The notes beneath the pieces are model-generated. The model was not told the origin of the DNA and did no database searches. It saw only the letters and a program-made list of their open reading frames with translations. The position numbers were made by a program, and so were the translations under genes. A stretch of DNA of 35,509 nucleotides from Chlamydiales bacterium (GTDB lineage Bacteria; Chlamydiota; Chlamydiia; Chlamydiales; JARBTN01): the NCBI GenBank assembly GCA_029240195.1, contig JARBTN010000009.1, forward strand, positions 1-35,509, read 5' to 3'. Positions 18,525-28,543 of this stretch are shown one piece after another; within the stretch, counting starts at the first letter, position 1, and the number at the start of each line of letters is the position of its first letter.

Positions 18525-18953
18525 TTAAGCAGGCTCTCTTTCTTTTTCTAATGCCTCTCCTAAAGTCCTCATCGTGGTTTCCACCCCTCTCAAAGCTTGG
18601 GAGGTACCTGACAACCCCTCGGCTACGGGATTTACAGCCTCCTCCGCCTTCCCAAGATTGTAAAACTGCGTAGCATCTTCGGCAAGGCTATAATCGAAAT
18701 AAAGGATTGGAAGCGCTAAAGCGCTTACCGCCAAGGTTCCAACGGCCAAGGGGAAAAAGATAGGAGATGCTACTGCAAGAGCGACACATGTTGCTAAGCA
18801 GCTAGCAAACACCACCGAAGCTACAGCACAGATTCTTTTCGAGAGTAAGACACTGTCCACTTCATAATAACCATTGGGTGTCTCTTCTATAGCAAACGTT
18901 GCCAAGGGAACTAATTTGAAAGCGCTTTGAAAGGCATTGCACATTGCATTCAT
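18525..18953 (-). CDS. Inc-like membrane protein
   Basis: Bilobed hydrophobic region ICAVASVVFASCLATCVALAVASPIFFPLAVGTLAVSALALPILYF. Pattern similarity to the N-terminus of ORF 19598-20800. Confidence 0.65.
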   Translation of the reverse strand: MNAMCNAFQSAFKLVPLATFAIEETPNGYYEVDSVLLSKRICAVASVVFASCLATCVALAVASPIFFPLAVGTLAVSALALPILYFDYSLAEDATQFYNLGKAEEAVNPVAEGLSGTSQALRGVETTMRTLGEALEKEREPA

Positions 18954-19125
18954 AAAACTACCATCGCATAAATTAAAAAAATATAAAGTTTAGTGAATTA
19001 AAAAATAAAAAACAAGAAGGTTTAAATGTAAGCGCAAAAAAAATACTTAATCTGCAGTTGTTACAAGCCAAAAATATCTCGTTATAAAAAGGTGATAGCG
19101 AAAGAACAAGGCGCTGCCTTTCCCC

Positions 19126-19470
19126 TTAAACCCTCAAATGCTCTTCAAATTGGTCTGGACTTTGACCCTCCAGTTTTGAATGAAGATATTCCCTATTGTA
19201 AAAAGAAAAGCAGTCATTCAAGGCTTGCTGGTGTTGCTCTAAGCAAGCCCACTCCCTTAAGCCTTAAAATATTTTTTTAAGAGCTTACATCATCTGTTCA
19301 GTATCAGCATCCCCTGTCAGATTAGAGCCCTTTGTGTAAATCGGCTCAACATCCAGCAGCTTACAAGCCTTTTGAAGGCTCTTGAGGTGGGTCGGCAGCT
19401 GTTATCAGATATCAGCTTTAGCCCTTTTCCTCTACTTCTGACAGGCAGTTTTAACCCAATGCCTTCTTCT
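19126..19470 (-). pseudogene. Degraded IS3-family OrfB (DDE transposase)
   Basis: Own translation across frames: GLKLISDNSCRPTSRAF / LQKACKLLDVEPIYTKGSNLTGDADTEQMM* / LREWACLEQHQQALNDCFSFYNREYLHSKLEGQSPDQFEEHL*. These match GLKLxSDNGxxPTS, NPxGNADTE and YNxxxLHSALGYxSPxQFE of IS3 OrfB. Upstream limit is approximate. Confidence 0.7.
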
Positions 19471-19551
19471 AATCAAGCTGGTGGCAGCGGCTGTTTACTA
19501 GTGTTTACTAACTAAAAGCTTTCTTTAAAGGCTAGCCGTTGCCTGATTGGT

Positions 19552-19590
19552 GCTCTCAACTCTCGCTTAAGGTTGGCGAGAGTTGAGAGC
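19552..19590. terminator. Terminator of the 400-aa Inc-like gene
   Basis: GCTCTCAACTCTCGC / GCGAGAGTTGAGAGC, perfect 15-bp stem, 9-nt loop, just beyond the stop at 19598. Confidence 0.75.
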
Positions 19591-19597
19591 GCATATG

Positions 19598-20800
19598 TTA
19601 GACCGGACTAACGTCAAAAGTAAAATTCTGAGCTTCTTTTAAAAGGCTCTCTTTCCAAGCCTGGTAATCTTCACTATTATTTTCGCTAAATGCCTGGCTT
19701 TCGTTATTTTCTTCCAAAGAGTCGATAAAAACGCGAATAAGACGACTTGGAAGTTCTCTGGCCTCAGCAGTCTCTGGCTCTAGCTGTTCTCTTGTGGGCT
19801 CTATTTTAACAGAGGAGCTGATGAAGTTGAGTAGGTCAGGCAAGAAAAGGTATTTTCTAAACGTTTTCTTATCGGTTCTAAAGGAGATTAGGGACAAGAA
19901 AATACCTCTTTCAAACTTTTTCAAGATGCACTGCAAAATATGCTTTTCACCAACCCAAAGCGTGCGATTGAGGCCAAAGTCAATCCAAAACCGTTTCCAA
20001 AGAGCTATTTCGGCGTCTTTTTCTGCACTATTTTGGCTAGAAATGTTCTTAAATTCCCTGGCTAAGGATTCTACCACTGCTTCTAGCTGGTTGTACGGGT
20101 TGTCTTTGATATCATTGTAAGAGATCTCTAGTTGGAACATCATTTGAGCTTTGACAGCAAAGGGCAGTGTAGGCTGCACCATTTGCCAGACGAATTTCTT
20201 CAACCACTCCGGATCTTCTTTTAAGGATAAAAGTTCGTCTTCTGACAATAAGTTTAGAAGCTGCTGAAGAGATGATTCCTGCCCTCGATTTTCAGTGGTC
20301 TTAAGCAGAATCTGACGTTTAATGGGCAACGCCGCCTGCTCAAATAAGACATCTACCGTGCCGGTCAGCCTATCGCTATCATCGCTAGCTTTGCAGAGAG
20401 CTTTCTCTAGCTTAACTTTAAAGGGATTAGCTTCCTTGAGGCTTGCGGAATTAGGGGCCCTTCTTTTCACCAACCTGGTAGAAGGCAGTCCTTCGAAAAT
20501 GAATTCCTGTACATTCCTTATAGCTGCGGTTTCTTTTGCTTTCCGATGATCGAGCCAAGAGATTGCAAAGGCGGTGATCAATGGCATGCTGAGCACCCCA
20601 ACATATGCAAAGGAAATAGCAGCGCTTACAGCCGCAATGAAGGTCGCAACTGTTGCTAAGCAGGCTACAGCAATAAGATAGACTCTTCTGATTAGCAGCG
20701 ACGAATTTTTTTGCCAGGCGCCTTTTTCTTTTTCCACTGCCGGGGTAAGAAGCGGAATAGAATCAATAATAAACTGGGTGGAGTTTTTAAATCGAAACAT
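19598..20800 (-). CDS. Inc-like membrane protein with large C-terminal domain (400 aa)
   Basis: N-terminal bilobed hydrophobic segment VYLIAVACLATVATFIAAVSAAISFAYVGVLSMPLITAFAISWL, then a long soluble helical region. Confidence 0.7.
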   Translation of the reverse strand: MFRFKNSTQFIIDSIPLLTPAVEKEKGAWQKNSSLLIRRVYLIAVACLATVATFIAAVSAAISFAYVGVLSMPLITAFAISWLDHRKAKETAAIRNVQEFIFEGLPSTRLVKRRAPNSASLKEANPFKVKLEKALCKASDDSDRLTGTVDVLFEQAALPIKRQILLKTTENRGQESSLQQLLNLLSEDELLSLKEDPEWLKKFVWQMVQPTLPFAVKAQMMFQLEISYNDIKDNPYNQLEAVVESLAREFKNISSQNSAEKDAEIALWKRFWIDFGLNRTLWVGEKHILQCILKKFERGIFLSLISFRTDKKTFRKYLFLPDLLNFISSSVKIEPTREQLEPETAEARELPSRLIRVFIDSLEENNESQAFSENNSEDYQAWKESLLKEAQNFTFDVSPV

Positions 20801-21105
20801 GTGAGACAGCCTGTTGCAATTATTTATTTTAAAATAGCATTACATATTTATAAAAAGTATTGGTTTGTTTAAAAATTATCGATCACAGAGGGCTATTTGT
20901 CAATTAAATCAATTTGCAAAAGATTTTTCAGGGTTTGAGAGGTTTGCAAGAAAAGGAAGGGCGAGGGTTTGAACGCTTGAGATGCTTAAAAGAGCTGTTT
21001 CTCCCTTCGCTAGAGGCGCATTAAAGTGTTTATTTATCGGTATCGCTGCTAGACTGCTTGCAAAATTTATAAATTTGATTAAAAAATAAATGAGGAAGGT
21101 AAAAG

Positions 21106-21471
21106 ATGACACTACTTTGCTATGCAAGCTTTATTGCATGCGATCCTAATGGTCAAGTTCATTATCAGAAAAGGGAGTGCTCGCAAGCTTTGCGTGTCCT
21201 GCAAGGGCTAAATCGCAACCCTCCAGAGGAATATTTAAAAGAAGTCGAGGTGCAACTTGGGCAAAGAACTTTCCGCCTTACCGGATACCTCACTGACTGC
21301 CAACCCAAATGCATTTTAGAAGATTCCACGCAGTTGATCGTGGATGGGGCGAGGAGTTGTTGCTTTTCTAAACCTGAAGTCGCCAATTTAAACCCATACG
21401 ATTCAAGAAATCGTGGATCGATGGATGATATTTTAAGGCGCCTTCGCCGCCAGCATGATGAAAGCAATTGA
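21106..21471 (+). CDS. Hypothetical protein (121 aa)
   Basis: Complete ORF with an AGGAAGG-like RBS upstream (gaggaaggtaaaag). Cys-containing. Confidence 0.5.
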   Translation: MTLLCYASFIACDPNGQVHYQKRECSQALRVLQGLNRNPPEEYLKEVEVQLGQRTFRLTGYLTDCQPKCILEDSTQLIVDGARSCCFSKPEVANLNPYDSRNRGSMDDILRRLRRQHDESN

Positions 21472-21582
21472 GCATACAAGGTTTGGCTCTCACTTTAAAA
21501 AGAGCATCGCCAACCAAGGGTCATAGGATGCATTCTCCCTATATAGGGATGTCTCGAGCCTCTTTCTATCGTGAGTTTTACA

Positions 21583-21601
21583 CCCCCGCCATATGCGGGG
21601 G
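21583..21601. terminator. GC-rich hairpin
   Basis: CCCCCGC-catat-GCGGGGG between convergent ORFs. Confidence 0.4.
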
Positions 21602-21638
21602 CTGTCTCTTGTCAGTTGGTGGAGAAGTTTTTTTCTTT

Positions 21639-22373
21639 TTATCGATCGCTATGAGACGTCTTTGTGGATAGCCCTAAGTTATGGAGAAAAGAGAGCATCG
21701 TTTTCTTTTGCCCTTCTTCATAAGATTGCATTTCTTGAAAGCTGCTAAATATCTTAGGGTAGAGCGCTTCAACGGCTTGTGCATCCATCTCAGGGTGGAC
21801 GTTGGAGAGCACCATTCTAGCGGAACCAGCTTTGCAAGCAATCGCTGCCGCTTCTTGCTTTTGGGAAGAGATTTTAAGCAGAACCTCCCCATTTTCTCCG
21901 TTAAAGGCAAAGTGATCTTTTGCTAGCAAAAAGAGCGGGTACGAATTTTGTAAGTGCATGTTATAGGATGCAGGGGCTGTGACCTGCACTAGAGGACAAA
22001 ATTGCGCGGCGTCAATTTTACAGCAATCCCAAGGGAATAGCCCGATCCCCTGTTTAAGGGGCGGCTGGCAGTTTATGTAGTGAATCTTATCGCAAACGGC
22101 TAGAGCGCCGGCGCCGATGCCGAGATAGGAGACTCCTTTATTGACCACCAGCGAATAAATTTTATAAGCCAGGCTTTTGATGCTCGGTTCCATCTGTTGG
22201 TAGTTGCCGCCGGGCATCACAATCAACTTAATGGAGTTGGCGTGGGGGATATCCTTTTTATCGGAGCAATAGCGAATTTTATAGCTTTTATCTAATAACT
22301 GCTCTAGCTGTCTTTTAGTGCTTTTTAAAGAAGAGGGGTCTGTTCCTGGGAATCTGCCGATTAAGACGTCCAT
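21639..22373 (-). CDS. Stand-alone BPL_N (biotin-protein ligase N-terminal, amidotransferase-like) domain protein
   Basis: LIVMPGGNYQQ, NKGVSYLGIGAGALAVCDKI and SNVHPEMD resemble the BPL_N glutamine-amidotransferase-like fold. No biotin ligase catalytic domain seen. Confidence 0.7.
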   Translation of the reverse strand: MDVLIGRFPGTDPSSLKSTKRQLEQLLDKSYKIRYCSDKKDIPHANSIKLIVMPGGNYQQMEPSIKSLAYKIYSLVVNKGVSYLGIGAGALAVCDKIHYINCQPPLKQGIGLFPWDCCKIDAAQFCPLVQVTAPASYNMHLQNSYPLFLLAKDHFAFNGENGEVLLKISSQKQEAAAIACKAGSARMVLSNVHPEMDAQAVEALYPKIFSSFQEMQSYEEGQKKTMLSFLHNLGLSTKTSHSDR

Positions 22374-22615
22374 TTATGTTTTCCTTATCTATAAATTATG
22401 AATAACTGTGGATAAACATTTTTGCCGAATTTTGACGGGCGAAATATTTATCTCTAAATACCTTATAGACTTATAGCTTATGCTGCAAGGGGTAGGCTCT
22501 TTTTTTTCCTAAAGATAGGGGGGATAGCACAGGTTGAAAAGCCGAGGGGCTCTTTTGAGCGCGGGCTCAGCCTGCGATAAGGATAAGAGAAGTTTTTAGA
22601 GGGTTTTATTTACGG

Positions 22616-24928
22616 TTACTGGTAGTTTTCTGCGCCGTAGGTGATGGGCGCTGTCTCAGAAGGGGGTTTTTTTTCTTTTAAAGAGCAGCTGATGAGATAG
22701 CGAAAACCAGTCTCCACCCTTCTTTGCACCGTGAATTTGCAGAGCACAGACCCCTTGAATTCGGTGGTCAGAGCGACTTGGATTTCGTTGTAGGGCAAGT
22801 TTTGCTCGATCAAAGAAGCCTTGCGCCCCCATCCCGAGCGGCTTTCGATGTCGAGCGACCACCAGGGAGAAAAACGCCAGAATAGATGTGACAAAAAGGT
22901 AGAGCGCTTGTCGCTCAAGGAGTCTTCAAAATGCCCTTGGTTGCGCAAGAAGGCATCGAGGTAGAAGTTATCCTTATGGACCTTGCGCAAGGTGAAGGCG
23001 TCGCGGTAGCGGTATTCCAGAGCAAAAGCCAGGTTTTGACTGAGCGACACTTCAGAGCGGATGTTGCTGTAGCCGACGTGCTTCTTTTCTGTATCCCAAG
23101 CTAACTGCAACGATTGGCTAAAGTTGGTCCACGGCTTGAAGAGGAGGTGGGCGTAGACTCGCGGCACGGGCCGCATGTCGGCAGAGCGTTTCGGGGAGAG
23201 AAAAACCGGGGCGAAGAGATCGAGCGAAAGAAGCGTCTTTTGGGCAAATAGCCAGCTGTTTTTGACGCCGAGCGTCAGGGTTTGCAGGCGGCAGAGGCCG
23301 TCGTTTAAGTCGAAGATGTAGTGGTCAGTTGTGGCGAGAGTGGGAGAGGGGGTAAAGGAGTAGCAAACCCTGGGCTCGACGATGTGGGTTCCCTGGGCAA
23401 ATTGCCTTCTCAGGCGGGTGGTGGCATTGAGCTGAAAGGTGGCGGCCAGTTGAGGGCGTTTTTTCAGCGCGGCGCTCGGCAAATTGGTGTAGTAGACGAG
23501 TTGGCCATCTAATTTGGGAGCAATTTTAAACACTCCGGCGTTGAAGGAAGAATAGAGGGAGGGATTGATAGAGAGGCGTCCAGAGTGGTAGGAGGCAGGG
23601 TGGAGAGGGCCAGTTCCTAATATAGCGTATTTATAATCGAGCATCTCTAGCCGGCAGCGGTTTTCCATGGTGATACCACTTGCGGCCAATCTCACGGGAA
23701 AGGTATTGAATAGGAGGGAGGGGAGCTCTTCTTTCACCGTTTGAAAGGAGTTGAGGCGCACCTTGGCTTTGAGTGCGGCAACTCCGCCGGGCACGGACTT
23801 TTGCAGCATAGCTGCTGTCTGCTGAGGTTTGTTGAGCGCCCAGCTTTCTGAAAAGAAGTCGGCCGGCATGCCAGAATCGCTCAACCGGTCGTAGCTAAAA
23901 GTGATCTTGAAATCGTCTCTCTTTTCCAGGTAATTCCCTTGCAAGCGGTAGCGCCTGTTTTTGCTGGGGTCGAGGATGGAGGTGTCGCTGGCCATGTAGC
24001 TTAAAGAGGAAAAAGATCGCCCAGCCTGATCGCAATATTTGACGTCGAATCCGCCGCCAAAGCCCCGTTTGAAGCTATAATCGGCAAGGAGGGTTGCCGA
24101 CCAATTTTTCCAGCTTAAAAAGCGGCAAGAGACGCCTGCTTTGACGCCTCCGAGCCCGCCGCTTTGAAAATGGTATTGCAGAGGGATTTCGCTAAAGTGG
24201 TTGAGATCAGCGCGGATGCTGGGCATCCAGAAAATAGGCACTTTGACAAAGCGAAATTCCAGGCCTGACGCCTTGAAGAGCTTGTTTTTCAGCAGGTGGA
24301 GGGAGCGGAAATGGACGTGCCATTCTGATTCGGTATTATCAGTCGTTGTCAAAAAGCCGTTGGTGACCACCGCGCTCCGATCTGCTTTTAGCTCGATGGT
24401 ATCGCCGCCGATGAACCAATTTTCAAAAGAGAGCTTGCCGTTTTCAATGACCCCTTCTTCGGTGTTAAAGTCGTAGTGGAGGGAGTCGCCGATGAAGTAG
24501 TAAGAGCCCATTTGCACCATCAGAGCGCCTTTGGCATCGGCGCAAAAAAAAGGCTGCCCATCGACCACATGGCGCTGGTAGGCGATCGTTTTGGCTTGAA
24601 TGTAGATCTTTTCGTTGCGGATGACGCCGCCTTGATCGGTGGAGAGGATGCCGTTTTTATAGGTGGGCTCTTTGAGGTCGATGGAGGTCTCTGCATCAAA
24701 TAAGCCGGCGACTTCGTTACCCGCGAGCGCGCTGGAATAGAGGATAAGCAGGCTCAAAAAAATTTTTTTAAGGGGGAGGCTGGGCCTTTGAAGGAGGGAG
24801 AGAGTCCAGATGCTTTTAAAAATCATGAAGTTGTAACTTTTTCTGCTTGAAAAGAATTTGCCGGTAGCCGCTAAAATGGTAGTGTCAATCATAGAAGAAG
24901 CAACGCCTGTTAGTTTTCTGGTCGTCAC
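22616..24928 (-). CDS. lptD: LptD/OstA-like LPS assembly outer membrane protein
   Basis: N-terminal OstA-type region (AKTIAYQRHVVDG...GDSLHYDFNTEEGVIENGKLSFENWFIGGDTIELKADRSAVVTNGFLTTTDN), VKVPIFWMPSI, then a long beta-strand-rich C-terminus. Probable start is the internal Met at about 24826. Confidence 0.85.
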   Translation of the reverse strand: MTTRKLTGVASSMIDTTILAATGKFFSSRKSYNFMIFKSIWTLSLLQRPSLPLKKIFLSLLILYSSALAGNEVAGLFDAETSIDLKEPTYKNGILSTDQGGVIRNEKIYIQAKTIAYQRHVVDGQPFFCADAKGALMVQMGSYYFIGDSLHYDFNTEEGVIENGKLSFENWFIGGDTIELKADRSAVVTNGFLTTTDNTESEWHVHFRSLHLLKNKLFKASGLEFRFVKVPIFWMPSIRADLNHFSEIPLQYHFQSGGLGGVKAGVSCRFLSWKNWSATLLADYSFKRGFGGGFDVKYCDQAGRSFSSLSYMASDTSILDPSKNRRYRLQGNYLEKRDDFKITFSYDRLSDSGMPADFFSESWALNKPQQTAAMLQKSVPGGVAALKAKVRLNSFQTVKEELPSLLFNTFPVRLAASGITMENRCRLEMLDYKYAILGTGPLHPASYHSGRLSINPSLYSSFNAGVFKIAPKLDGQLVYYTNLPSAALKKRPQLAATFQLNATTRLRRQFAQGTHIVEPRVCYSFTPSPTLATTDHYIFDLNDGLCRLQTLTLGVKNSWLFAQKTLLSLDLFAPVFLSPKRSADMRPVPRVYAHLLFKPWTNFSQSLQLAWDTEKKHVGYSNIRSEVSLSQNLAFALEYRYRDAFTLRKVHKDNFYLDAFLRNQGHFEDSLSDKRSTFLSHLFWRFSPWWSLDIESRSGWGRKASLIEQNLPYNEIQVALTTEFKGSVLCKFTVQRRVETGFRYLISCSLKEKKPPSETAPITYGAENYQ

Positions 24929-25115
24929 TAAAAATAGACAAAAAGTGTCTCAAAGTGTCTTTAGACCCTTCCAAGGCTCTTCTTCCATTGCCTGTCTATT
25001 TTAGCTGCTATTTTAGCGATCCGCTATTTTTTCCCTAAGAGAAATAGCGCTTTTTATTGTAAGGAGGCTAAACATTTACTTTTTCTATCTATTGGATATG
25101 CAATAGGACTATCAG

Positions 25116-25985
25116 ATGAGCTTTTCAGAAAACCAGGTTTGCTGTTTGCGCAATTACCTTTATTCACCTGAAGAGGACGCTCGCCAATTTGAGGAGCCTT
25201 CCTCCTGGCGGGCCAAGTCGCCTGTCGCCTTTATTAAAAGAGCGCTCTCTTATCTAAATCGGTGTCGGGAGAAGATCCCTTTTTCCTCTTGGAAGAAAGA
25301 GCAGTTAGCTTTAGCTGATGGCCGGACGCTGCGAGCGCTCGGCGATCAGATTTTAATCTTGCGCCCCGAACTGCTGCTCTCCCTTTCTGGCAAGCAGTGG
25401 CAAGCTTTGAGCGACCATCAGCGCTCCCTGGTCACCTTGCGCCGCTTTGCCTGGCTAGGCTCTTTAATGCAGCGCTTATCGCTTGAAGACTTGATGGCTC
25501 AGCTGGCCCTTTGGAGCGCGGCCGATGTCGCACACCTTTGCCATGAGAATTTTGCCCTCTATCAGCTGGCTTTAAATAAAATAGCTGACTATCTGCAATA
25601 CAAGCAAAGGCTTGCTTTAGATAGCCGCCTCATCGATGAGGTAGCGGCCGTTTGCTTTGGCGGCAGCTGGTATGCGCTTGGCGTCTATCAGCTGAAAAAG
25701 AGCAAACAAAAACAAGCTTTAAGGCACCTTTTGTTCATCGAAAGGCAGCTCTATTTTCTTTTAGAAAGGGGGGAAGAGGGCCCTTTCGAGCGGCTTTTAA
25801 AGACCCTGCCTCAAGAAGAGATCGTTGAGTTCTTGCTGCACATCCCTTTTCGCCAAGTTCAGTTGTTAGAGTCAAACTGCCCAGCTCTATTTACCCTCTG
25901 CCAAGAGCTGCTGCTTCAAGAGGGCTCTTTGCCCGTCCATTGGAAACAATCCCTTTTTAAATGCTCTTTACAATCTCTAGTGTGA
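25116..25985 (+). CDS. Conserved hypothetical protein (289 aa)
   Basis: Complete helical Leu-rich ORF with good coding appearance. No family recognised. Confidence 0.65.
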   Translation: MSFSENQVCCLRNYLYSPEEDARQFEEPSSWRAKSPVAFIKRALSYLNRCREKIPFSSWKKEQLALADGRTLRALGDQILILRPELLLSLSGKQWQALSDHQRSLVTLRRFAWLGSLMQRLSLEDLMAQLALWSAADVAHLCHENFALYQLALNKIADYLQYKQRLALDSRLIDEVAAVCFGGSWYALGVYQLKKSKQKQALRHLLFIERQLYFLLERGEEGPFERLLKTLPQEEIVEFLLHIPFRQVQLLESNCPALFTLCQELLLQEGSLPVHWKQSLFKCSLQSLV

Positions 25986-25990
25986 AATTT

Positions 25991-27730
25991 TTATTGGCAG
26001 GCTCGGAGCAAAAGTCCGGCTAGGGCGCTGCGATTTTCTGGATTGCCCGAATGGATCACCTCTAATAAGAGCTCGATTGCTTGATCATCTTTTTGGGCAA
26101 CCAGCGCTTGCAGCATTTCAAAGAGCAGTCTCGATGTCTCTTGAGGGCTCAGTTCGGCCCGCACAGGCTGGTAGATGAATCCTCTTGAAAGTTCGGGCCT
26201 CAGCTCAATCAGCGGGCAATGCTTGTGGCGTCGAATCCATTCCAGCAGTTGCTCTCTAAAAGGGCCTTTTTCTTGCATTCTGTATAAGCTGAGGTTGCAC
26301 CAGGCGCGGATGAGAGGCGATGCCGGCTGGTTTTGGTGCGCCTTTAAAAAAACGACCGCCTCTTCAGAGTTTAAGTTTTCCAGCAGCTGAACGGCCAGAG
26401 GGGTCAGCTCCACTTGCGGCTGTTGAAAGAGCGTTTCAATGAGGGCAAAGAAGGCTTTTCTGGGCAGATTTTCTAAGCTCTTTTGTAAAAGGTGCTCTTT
26501 TAAGCGCAGCGACGCCTCTCGAAGCAGCTCGATCTCCCGCTCTTTGACGCCGGCTAAGGAGATAGCCTCCCAATAGTGGAGCGTATGTCCCAAAGAGAAC
26601 ATGGGCTGATAGGTGATGCCGTGCTCTTCGCCGGCAAAGATGGCCTGCAAAAAAGGAACGCTTGTCTCATCCCCTTGCTCGACGAGGGCAATGAGGGCGT
26701 TGAGGCGCTCTGCGGCAATGGGGCTTTTTAAATAGGGCTCTAAGCTCTTAGCGCTTCCTTCTAAGTTGGCTAGCAAATCAAAGATGAAAGGGGACCTTTC
26801 TTGAAGCAAATGCTGGCGGTAGGCAGAAGGGGTTAGCTGGCCGATTTGATAGAGCGCCCTTAAGGCGCTCAAACGCACGGTCAAATGCCCCGATTTGCTA
26901 AGCGCTTGTAGAATCTCTTTGGCAGAGTTGTCTTGAAGACTGCCCAGCTGCCTTGCCGCAGCCTCTTGTTCTAAGGGGGAGGAGTGGGAGGCAATCTTTT
27001 GAATCTGCGGCGTGAACTGATCCAGTTGATTTTTTCCCGTCTCTAAAAGTGCTGAGAGGCGCGTCTCCAAAGAGGGGTCTTCGAGCAGCTTCTCTAAGAG
27101 TTTTAAGCTGCGATCGCTCCCCTCTAAGCTGAGCAAGGGGGGCAGCAAGGGTTTGAGCTCGGGGGGCGCTTTGGCCACCAGCGCCTCAATTTTTAAAGAG
27201 GCGTCGCGGCTTTGCTTTTCAGCTAAGAGAAATGCCGACTCTAAGCGGATGGCAAAATAGGGGCTGCTTAAGCCAATATGGATGATCTCATCGGCTTCAT
27301 CATCCGATAGCGACGGAGACAGCTTTAAGGCAAGCACTTGCAATTGCGGGTCTTCTGTGGCAAATGCAGCGCGAAAAACTTGCAGCGCATCGGATTGACC
27401 AGAGAGCGCGGCTCCATAGAGGCTCAACACAGCTTTTTTCATCTGCCTTTCCCGCACGCCCGCAGTTAGCAGGCGTTTGGCCAGTTGTCGTAGCACAGTC
27501 TCAGAGCTATTCTTAGAAATGGTTGAAAGCGCTTTATCAATTTTTCCCGCAGACAGCAGGTAAGTTGACTGGCGGTCGAGCGCTTGTTGGTCCATTTCCT
27601 CAAGGCGAGCTTGCGGTTGAGCGGGAGCATTTGGCAAGCTCGGCTCAGCAAAAGTCAACTCTGGAAAGGGAGCGTGCGCAGTTGAACAGCTCCATGTCCA
27701 TAAAGCGATGAAGATCAGCTTTTTCTTCAT
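25991..27730 (-). CDS. Exported HEAT-repeat protein
   Basis: Start MKKKLIFIALWTWSCSTAHA at 27730 overlaps the maf stop (ATGA). Repeated helical pairs such as AVRLESAFLLAE, TVRLSALRALYQIG and AAERLNALIALVEQGD. Confidence 0.75.
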   Translation of the reverse strand: MKKKLIFIALWTWSCSTAHAPFPELTFAEPSLPNAPAQPQARLEEMDQQALDRQSTYLLSAGKIDKALSTISKNSSETVLRQLAKRLLTAGVRERQMKKAVLSLYGAALSGQSDALQVFRAAFATEDPQLQVLALKLSPSLSDDEADEIIHIGLSSPYFAIRLESAFLLAEKQSRDASLKIEALVAKAPPELKPLLPPLLSLEGSDRSLKLLEKLLEDPSLETRLSALLETGKNQLDQFTPQIQKIASHSSPLEQEAAARQLGSLQDNSAKEILQALSKSGHLTVRLSALRALYQIGQLTPSAYRQHLLQERSPFIFDLLANLEGSAKSLEPYLKSPIAAERLNALIALVEQGDETSVPFLQAIFAGEEHGITYQPMFSLGHTLHYWEAISLAGVKEREIELLREASLRLKEHLLQKSLENLPRKAFFALIETLFQQPQVELTPLAVQLLENLNSEEAVVFLKAHQNQPASPLIRAWCNLSLYRMQEKGPFREQLLEWIRRHKHCPLIELRPELSRGFIYQPVRAELSPQETSRLLFEMLQALVAQKDDQAIELLLEVIHSGNPENRSALAGLLLRACQ

Positions 27731-28344
27731 AGCGCCTGATTTGCTCCCATGTGGGGGAGCTCTTGCCAAAGGTCAAAGCCGGTTTTTTTCATTAGATCGA
27801 GCAGAGTGTTGAGCGGCAAACCGAGCACATTGAAGTAGCACCCTTCGATTTTCTGCACGACGAGGGCGCCGAGACCCTGAATTTGATAGCCGCCGGCTTT
27901 ATCATAGGGGTTGATGACCTGGTGATAGCTCTCGATTTGATTTTCATCGAGCTTGGAAAATAAAATCTTTGTCTCGCAGCAATCGGAGAAGGTCCTGTCT
28001 TCATAGCTGACAGTGACAGCGCTAAAGACAGAGTGCCAGCGGCCAGACAAATCTCTGAGGTGCTGCTTGGCCTCTTCCGAGTCTTTGGGTTTATGATAGA
28101 GGAACCCTTCTCGGTAAACAATGGTGTCGGCTGTAATTAACAAAGAGTCTTCTGTCGGGAATGAAGGGGCTTTTTTCAAGGCATCTGCTTTTCCTTGGGC
28201 TATTTTCAAGGCGTAAGAGACCGGGTCTCCTTCGAATTCGACGTCCCTCTCATCAAAGGAGGAGGTCATTTGAATGCAGGGTAGGTGTAGCATCTGAAGT
28301 ATGTTTAAGCGGCGTGGGGACTGGGATCCTAAGACAATTTGCAT
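27727..28344 (-). CDS. maf: Maf-like nucleoside triphosphate pyrophosphatase
   Basis: IVLGSQSPRRLNIL start, SFDERDVEF, LLITADTIVYREGFLYHKPKDSEEAKQHLRDLSGRWHSVFSAV, DKAGGYQIQGLGA, FNVLGLPL. Confidence 0.95.
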   Translation of the reverse strand: MQIVLGSQSPRRLNILQMLHLPCIQMTSSFDERDVEFEGDPVSYALKIAQGKADALKKAPSFPTEDSLLITADTIVYREGFLYHKPKDSEEAKQHLRDLSGRWHSVFSAVTVSYEDRTFSDCCETKILFSKLDENQIESYHQVINPYDKAGGYQIQGLGALVVQKIEGCYFNVLGLPLNTLLDLMKKTGFDLWQELPHMGANQAL

Positions 28345-28543
28345 GGGAGGTCAAACCAAAGAAGAGGGATTCGTATAGTTATTTATTTAATAAGCGGTAA
28401 GCCTAATTATAGCCTGATTATAGCTGGATTGAAAAAAAATCGGCACGCTTATTTTGAAAGGGTGCTCTCTATTTTTTGAAATGGTATTTTATTGCCTTTT
28501 TCTGATAGAGTGGTTTTTCACTACTTTTACTGCATGAGAGGCT

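Noticed and set aside
22407-22415. Perfect DnaA box-like TGTGGATAA (TTATCCACA on the minus strand) with AT-rich DNA beside it; possible origin
   Set aside because: Only one perfect box, plus a one-mismatch site near 21663, and no dnaA/dnaN context. Not enough for an origin call.
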